Source: JANNPJ01 sp965200525
Lineage (GTDB): Bacteria > Actinomycetota > Actinomycetes > Actinomycetales > Kineosporiaceae
Direction: 5' to 3'
NCBI GenBank assembly: GCA_965200525.1
Contig: OZ241368.1
Coordinates: 4,030,001-4,094,000 of the forward strand
DNA: 64,000 nt
Below are positions 59,503-64,000 of the stretch, piece after piece. Numbering within the stretch: position 1 is the first letter of the stretch; each line of letters opens with the position of its first letter. A program made the translations under genes and the position numbers. The notes below the pieces were generated by a model, which was not told the DNA's origin, did not search any database, and was given only the letters and a program-made list of their open reading frames with translations.

Positions 59503-59586
59503 CGGGCCAGTCTGCCGCAGTGATCCGAGCCCGCAACAACCGTTTAACCCCTGAGCCGGAGGCTGCGGAACGGTTAGGCTGCGGAG

Positions 59587-60777
59587 GTGGAATTTCGCCG
59601 GATCCCGGGCCTGCCGCCGTACGTCTTCACGATCATCGACAGCCTCAAGCTCGAAGCCCGGCGAGCCGGGCGCGACATCGTCGACCTCGGTTTCGGCAAC
59701 CCCGACATCCCCAGCCCCGCGATCGCCGTCGAGAAGCTGACCGAGGCCGCCCACAACGCCCGCAACCACCGCTACTCCTCCAGCCGGGGCCTGCCCAAAC
59801 TGCGCGAGGCGATCGCTCAGCGGTACGTGAACCAGTACGGCGTCAAGCTCGATCCGGACCGCAACGTGATCAGCACGATCGGCGCCAAAGAAGGTTTCAG
59901 CCACCTGATGTGGGTGCTGCTGCAGCCGGGCGACTCGGCCCTGGTGCCGTCCCCGTCGTACCCGATCCACATCTGGGGCCCGTACTTCGCCGGTGCCGAC
60001 GCCCGTCAGGTCCGGATCGGCCCGATGGACGACGAAAGCGCCGCCGATTACATCAGCGCCGTGATGGAGTCGTGGGAGTACGGCTGGCCCAAGCCCAGGG
60101 TCGTCGTCCTGTCGTTCCCGCACAACCCGACCACCGCGACCGTGGAAAAGGCCGACCTGCAGCGCCTGGTGAACTGGGCCCGCGAGCGCGACGTCGTCCT
60201 GGTCCACGACTTCGCCTACGCCGACGTCTGGTTCGACGGCTACCGGCCGCCCTCGATCCTGGAGTGCGAGGGGGCGCTCGACTGCGCGGTCGAGCTGTAC
60301 TCGATGACCAAATCGTTCTCCATGGCCGGCTGGCGGATGGCCTTCCTGCTCGGCAACGCCGAGGTGGTCCAGGCCCTGGCCAAGCTCAAGAGCTACCTCG
60401 ACTACGGCTCGTTCCAGCCGGTCCAGATCGCGGCCACGGTCACGCTGAACGAGGCCGAGGAGTACCCGGCCGAGGTCAACGCCATCTACCAGGGCCGGCG
60501 CGACGCGCTCTGCGACGGCCTGGCCCGGATCGGCTGGGAGGTCAGCAAGCCGCGCGGGACGATGTTCGTCTGGGCCCGGATCCCGCAGCCGTACCGGGCG
60601 ATGGGCTCGATCGAGTTCGCCAAGCGGCTGATCACCGAGTCCGACGTCGCGGTCTCGCCCGGGGTCGGTTTCGGCCCGGACGGCGACGGTCACGTCCGGT
60701 TCGCGCTGATCGAGAACGAGCACCGGATAGCCCAGGCGGTCCGCCAGATCCGCCGCGGCCTGCCCGAACTCGGCTGA
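59587..60777 (+). CDS. Class I aminotransferase (AlaA/AlaT-like)
   Basis: A 396-residue PLP aminotransferase of class I/II: DLGFGNPDIPSP, HRYSSSRGLPKLREAIA, VLSFPHNPTTATV, VHDFAYADVWFDGY and the PLP lysine in YSMTKSFSMAGWRMAF. The group includes alanine and LL-diaminopimelate aminotransferases. TTAGGC seven bases before GTG 59587 suggests a leaderless mRNA, though GGAG is also there. It is followed nine bases later by the diguanylate cyclase gene. Confidence 0.9.
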   Translation: MEFRRIPGLPPYVFTIIDSLKLEARRAGRDIVDLGFGNPDIPSPAIAVEKLTEAAHNARNHRYSSSRGLPKLREAIAQRYVNQYGVKLDPDRNVISTIGAKEGFSHLMWVLLQPGDSALVPSPSYPIHIWGPYFAGADARQVRIGPMDDESAADYISAVMESWEYGWPKPRVVVLSFPHNPTTATVEKADLQRLVNWARERDVVLVHDFAYADVWFDGYRPPSILECEGALDCAVELYSMTKSFSMAGWRMAFLLGNAEVVQALAKLKSYLDYGSFQPVQIAATVTLNEAEEYPAEVNAIYQGRRDALCDGLARIGWEVSKPRGTMFVWARIPQPYRAMGSIEFAKRLITESDVAVSPGVGFGPDGDGHVRFALIENEHRIAQAVRQIRRGLPELG

Positions 60778-60786
60778 CCCCGGCCG

Positions 60787-61863
60787 ATGTCCGCGGTCGG
60801 GAGCAGGCGAGCGACCGGGGGTGTCTGGGCCCGGTCGCGGGTCCGGGTCTCGGTCCGCCCGGACGCGGTCCGGGTCGGCGTCTGGTTCATGCTGGCCGCC
60901 ACCGCGCTCGGCCTGCTGGCCCTGATCCTGCCCGGCTTCGTCCGGCCCGGGGACTGGCGGGTGGTGTTCACCGCCGACACCGTGGGTCTGGCCCTGTTCA
61001 CCATTCTGGTCCAGCGGATGCAGCGGGTGTCGATGCTCGGCGTGCTGTTCACCATCCTGCTGATCGACGGCATGATCGTGCTGTCCGGGTTCTGCCTGGC
61101 CGATCGCAGCGGTGGCCGGGTGATCGCCGAGCTGTTCGCGTTGCCCTCGCTGTACGTGGGCCTGTACGCGGCCGCCTGGATGATGATCCCGCAGGTGGTG
61201 GCGGTCGGTGCCGGAGCCCTCACGATCATGGTGCTGGGCGGCGACCTCAACGCGATGGCCGTCGTCGGCACCTTCACCATTCTGGTGTCGGTGTTCACCC
61301 CGGCCGTGGCCGCCCTGGTGCTGCGCCGGCGGCTGGTCGCGGCCCTGCGCCGGGCCCGGGCGCTGTCGGTCACCGATCCGCTGACCGGTCTGGCCAACCG
61401 GCGGGCGGTGTCCGAGCAGGTCGGGCCGGTGACGGCGCGGGCCCGGGCCGGGCGACTGTGCCTGGGCGTGGTGGTGGCCGACGTCGACCACTTCAAACGG
61501 ATCAACGACGTGCACGGTCATGCCGTCGGCGACGAGGTGCTCAAGCTGGTGGCTCGGGCCGTCGTCGACTGCGTGCGCTCGGCCGACCTGGTCGTCCGGC
61601 TCGGCGGTGAGGAGTTCGCGGTGCTGACCGCGGCCGTGCCCGACGACCTGGCCGACCTGGCCGAGCGGATCCGGCGGCGGGTCGCGGTCTGCACCCCGGC
61701 CTGGCCGGTCACGGTCAGCGTGGGGGTGGCCTGGACCGAGCCGGCCGGCCTCGACGGCGACCCGGCCGAGGCCGTTTGGGGCCTGGTCGATCAGGCCGAC
61801 GACCGGATGTACGCGGCCAAGCGGACCGGCCGCAACCGGGTCATGCTGCCGGCGGTGGGCTGA
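60787..61863 (+). CDS. Membrane diguanylate cyclase (GGDEF)
   Basis: A 358-residue protein with about six membrane helices (31-190; for example VGVWFMLAATALGLLALILPGF) and a C-terminal GGDEF domain: SVTDPLTGLANRR, GVVVADVDHFKRINDVHGH and GGEEF at 273-277. An inhibitory I-site RSAD (264-267) stands five residues before GGEEF, so activity should be feedback-inhibited. It makes c-di-GMP from two GTP. It lies 35 bases before metG. Confidence 0.9.
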   Translation: MSAVGSRRATGGVWARSRVRVSVRPDAVRVGVWFMLAATALGLLALILPGFVRPGDWRVVFTADTVGLALFTILVQRMQRVSMLGVLFTILLIDGMIVLSGFCLADRSGGRVIAELFALPSLYVGLYAAAWMMIPQVVAVGAGALTIMVLGGDLNAMAVVGTFTILVSVFTPAVAALVLRRRLVAALRRARALSVTDPLTGLANRRAVSEQVGPVTARARAGRLCLGVVVADVDHFKRINDVHGHAVGDEVLKLVARAVVDCVRSADLVVRLGGEEFAVLTAAVPDDLADLAERIRRRVAVCTPAWPVTVSVGVAWTEPAGLDGDPAEAVWGLVDQADDRMYAAKRTGRNRVMLPAVG

Positions 61864-61898
61864 GAAAACCGCTCGCCCGGACGTGGCAGGATCGGTGT

Positions 61899-63686
61899 AT
61901 GACCAGCATTCTGTCCGCCGTCGCCTGGCCGTACGCCAACGGCCCGCGGCACATCGGCCATGTCGCCGGATTCGGCGTCCCCTCCGACGTGTACAGCCGG
62001 TACATGCGGATGGCCGGTCACGACGTGCTGATGGTCAGCGGCACCGACGAGCACGGCACCCCGATCCTGGTCCAGGCCGAGCAGGAGGGCGTCACGCCCA
62101 AGGAGCTGGCCGACCGGTACAACCGGGTGATCGTGGAGGACCTGCACGCCCTGGGCCTGTCGTACGACCTGTTCACCCGGACCACCACCCGCAACCACTA
62201 CGCCGTCGCCCAGGAACTGTTCCGGGTCGTGTACCGCAACGGATACATGATCGAGCAGAAGACCACCGGCGCGATCTCGCCGTCCACCGGTCGCACCCTG
62301 CCCGACCGGTACATCGAGGGCACCTGCCCGATCTGCGGCTACAGCTCCGCCCGCGGCGACCAGTGCGACAACTGCGGCAACCAGCTGGACGCCGCCGACC
62401 TGATCAACCCGCGCAGCAAGATCAACGGTGAGACGCCGGAATTCGTCGAGACCACGCACTTCTTCCTCGACCTGCCGGCCCTGGCCGACGCGCTCGGGGC
62501 CTGGCTGAGGACCCGCGAGGGCTGGCGGCCGAACGTGCTGAAGTTCTCCCTCAACCTGCTCGACGACATCCGGCCCCGGGCGATGACCCGCGACATCGAC
62601 TGGGGCATCCCGGTGCCGCTGGCCGGCTGGGAGGACAATCCGAGCAAGCGGCTCTACGTCTGGTTCGACGCCGTCATCGGTTACCTGTCGGCGTCCATCG
62701 AATGGGCCCGTCGCACCGGGGACGACGAGGCCTGGCGCAAGTGGTGGAACGACCCGGCCGCGGTGTCGAACTACTTCATGGGCAAGGACAACATCACCTT
62801 CCACTCCCAGATCTGGCCGGCCGAGCTGCTCGGCTACGCCGGCAAGGGCTCGCGCGGCGGGGAGCCCGGGGTCTACGGCGAGCTGAACCTGCCCACCGAG
62901 GTGGTCAGCAGCGAGTTCCTGACCATGGAGGGCAAGCAGTTCTCCTCCAGTCGGGGTGTGGTGATCTACGTGCGGGACGTGCTCTCGCGCTACCAGCCCG
63001 ACGCGCTGCGCTACTTCATCTGCGCGGCCGGGCCGGAGAACCAGGACACCGACTTCACCTGGACCGAGTTCGTCCGGCGGACCAACGACGAGCTGGTGGC
63101 CGGCTGGGGCAACCTGGTCAACCGGACGGCGTCCCTGATCCACAAGAACCTGGGCGCCATCCCCGAGGCCGGCGAGCTGCAGGAGATCGACCGGGCTCTG
63201 CTGGCCGCGACCCGGGCCGGCTTCGACACCGTCGGCGAGTTGCTGCGCACCCACCGGCAGAAGCAGGCCCTGGGCGAGGCCATGCGGGTGGTCGCCGACG
63301 TCAACAAGTACCTGTCCGACACCGAGCCGTGGAAGCTGCGCAAGACCGACGTCGAGCGGATGAAGACGGTCCTGCACGTCACGGCCCAGGCGGTCAGCGA
63401 CTGCCGCACCCAGCTGTCGCCGTTCCTGCCGCACAGCGCGCAGGCCGTGCACGAGGTGATGGGCGGCACCGGGATCGTCTCGCCGCTGCCGGAGATCCGC
63501 GAGGTCGAGGATCTGGACGGCGGCCCGGGGTACCCGGTGCTGATGGGCGACTACCGGCTCGGCGAGACCATGGCCGCCTGGCAGTCGACCCCGATCGTGC
63601 CGGGCACGCCGATCGCCGCGCCGACGCCGATCTTCCGCAAGCTGGAAGAGTCCGTGATCGCCGAGGAACTCGCCCGCCTGGGTTGA
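61899..63686 (+). CDS. metG: Methionyl-tRNA synthetase
   Basis: A 595-residue class I synthetase. HIGH motif: YANGPRHIGHVAGF. The zinc knuckle is CPICGYSSARGDQCDNCGNQL, a double-CxxC type, and the KMSKS loop reads LTMEGKQFSSSRGV. The anticodon-binding helical domain follows (NLVNRTASLIHKNL). No C-terminal EMAP domain is present. It charges tRNA-Met for translation. ATG 61899 is preceded by a purine-poor leader, possibly leaderless. Confidence 0.97.
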   Translation: MTSILSAVAWPYANGPRHIGHVAGFGVPSDVYSRYMRMAGHDVLMVSGTDEHGTPILVQAEQEGVTPKELADRYNRVIVEDLHALGLSYDLFTRTTTRNHYAVAQELFRVVYRNGYMIEQKTTGAISPSTGRTLPDRYIEGTCPICGYSSARGDQCDNCGNQLDAADLINPRSKINGETPEFVETTHFFLDLPALADALGAWLRTREGWRPNVLKFSLNLLDDIRPRAMTRDIDWGIPVPLAGWEDNPSKRLYVWFDAVIGYLSASIEWARRTGDDEAWRKWWNDPAAVSNYFMGKDNITFHSQIWPAELLGYAGKGSRGGEPGVYGELNLPTEVVSSEFLTMEGKQFSSSRGVVIYVRDVLSRYQPDALRYFICAAGPENQDTDFTWTEFVRRTNDELVAGWGNLVNRTASLIHKNLGAIPEAGELQEIDRALLAATRAGFDTVGELLRTHRQKQALGEAMRVVADVNKYLSDTEPWKLRKTDVERMKTVLHVTAQAVSDCRTQLSPFLPHSAQAVHEVMGGTGIVSPLPEIREVEDLDGGPGYPVLMGDYRLGETMAAWQSTPIVPGTPIAAPTPIFRKLEESVIAEELARLG

Positions 63687-63735
63687 CCGCACGGCGGTAT
63701 GGCGTTCGGTATGGCGCTCGGCTATTCTGGGGGCT

Positions 63736-64000
63736 GTGTCAACGGTCAAGGTCACGGTCACCCTGGGCCGCGACGAGCTGGCTCAGGTCCGTGCGCTGGT
63801 CCAGGAGGGGCGGGTAGCCAACGTGTCGGCATTTGTGCAGCATGCAGTCCGTAGATCGCTGAATGATGTCGCCGGCTGGGCCGGAGTTCTGGCCGAGGCC
63901 CTGGAGGGCACCGGCGGTCCCCTCACGCCGCAAGAAATTCAATGGGCCGACGAGGTGCTGGCCGGCGGGGGCATCCGGTTCGACGCCGTCAACAATCAGC
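63736..64000 (+). CDS. Ribbon-helix-helix antitoxin-like protein (partial)
   Basis: The first 88 residues of a gene that runs off the window end. It starts VSTVKVTVTLGRDELAQVRALVQEGRVANVSAFVQHAVRR, a MetJ/Arc ribbon-helix-helix fold of type II antitoxins, and continues with DVAGWAGVLAEALEGTGGPLTP. TATTCT (63723-63728) just before GTG 63736 suggests a leaderless start. A toxin gene (PIN or MazF-like) may follow outside the window. Confidence 0.75.
   Translation, partial: MSTVKVTVTLGRDELAQVRALVQEGRVANVSAFVQHAVRRSLNDVAGWAGVLAEALEGTGGPLTPQEIQWADEVLAGGGIRFDAVNNQ

Noticed and set aside
1..64000. CRISPR arrays, tRNA or rRNA genes, insertion sequences and prophage genes
   Set aside because: Reading both strands I found no regular repeats, cloverleaf sequences, transposase motifs or phage structural genes.

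Overview
The window is 64 kb of uniformly high-GC DNA with strong G/C third-position bias and many GTG starts. It carries a conservon (sensor kinase, Roadblock, DUF742, Ras-like GTPase), Lsr2, a protein O-mannosyltransferase near rsmI and metG, and stop/start overlaps (ATGA, GTGA) throughout. These point to the chromosome of a soil-type actinomycete (Kineosporia-, Micromonospora- or Frankia-like; genus cannot be fixed from the sequence). I see no rRNA, tRNA, CRISPR array, insertion sequence or prophage.

Layout. 1-700: end of an unidentified gene, an internally deleted GNAT remnant and a lower-GC stretch with another possible remnant. 683-4755: conservon. 4812-6239: a MerR regulator fused to two beta-clamp domains, with a MerR-type operator, opposite a small acidic protein. 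6265-17860: housekeeping and hypothetical genes (HD hydrolase, M15 peptidase, phytase-esterase-like protein, two APH-type kinases, HxlR regulator with an alpha/beta hydrolase, Gln/Ala-rich coiled coil, HAD phosphatase). 17932-20982: an ABC half-transporter whose frame breaks inside a C run, then a class V aminotransferase. 21235-23643: an EAL/HD-like/GAF/GGDEF protein.

23795-32991 is the most striking region: eight co-directional, mostly overlapping genes for two ATP-grasp ligases, a DUF1611 (DgcN-like) protein, a malic enzyme, a haem-oxygenase-fold di-iron oxidase, an EPSP-synthase-fold protein lacking key catalytic residues, an Fe/2-oxoglutarate dioxygenase and an MFS exporter. No NRPS or PKS is present. 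It looks like a biosynthetic cluster for a small amide-linked, oxidatively tailored amino-acid product, and I recognise no described pathway with this set.

33035-46277 is a catabolic locus: PhzF-like protein, formamidase/acetamidase and APC permease on one strand; class III PLP enzyme, acylating-ALDH-like protein, small-molecule kinase, SDR and GntR regulator on the other; then an adenosylcobalamin diol dehydratase (large and medium subunits fused, separate small subunit) with its reactivase. The set suggests amino-alcohol and diol use, but the ALDH-like protein has Asp where the catalytic Cys should be, and no microcompartment genes are present.

46490-64000: secreted GH26-like enzyme, membrane-anchored metzincin, lsr2 with a clear promoter and terminator, ROK regulator with flavin reductase and SMP-30 lactonase, O-mannosyltransferase, a GT-C-like membrane protein, rsmI, GNAT and VOC proteins, aminotransferase, diguanylate cyclase, metG, and the start of a ribbon-helix-helix antitoxin-like gene cut by the window end.
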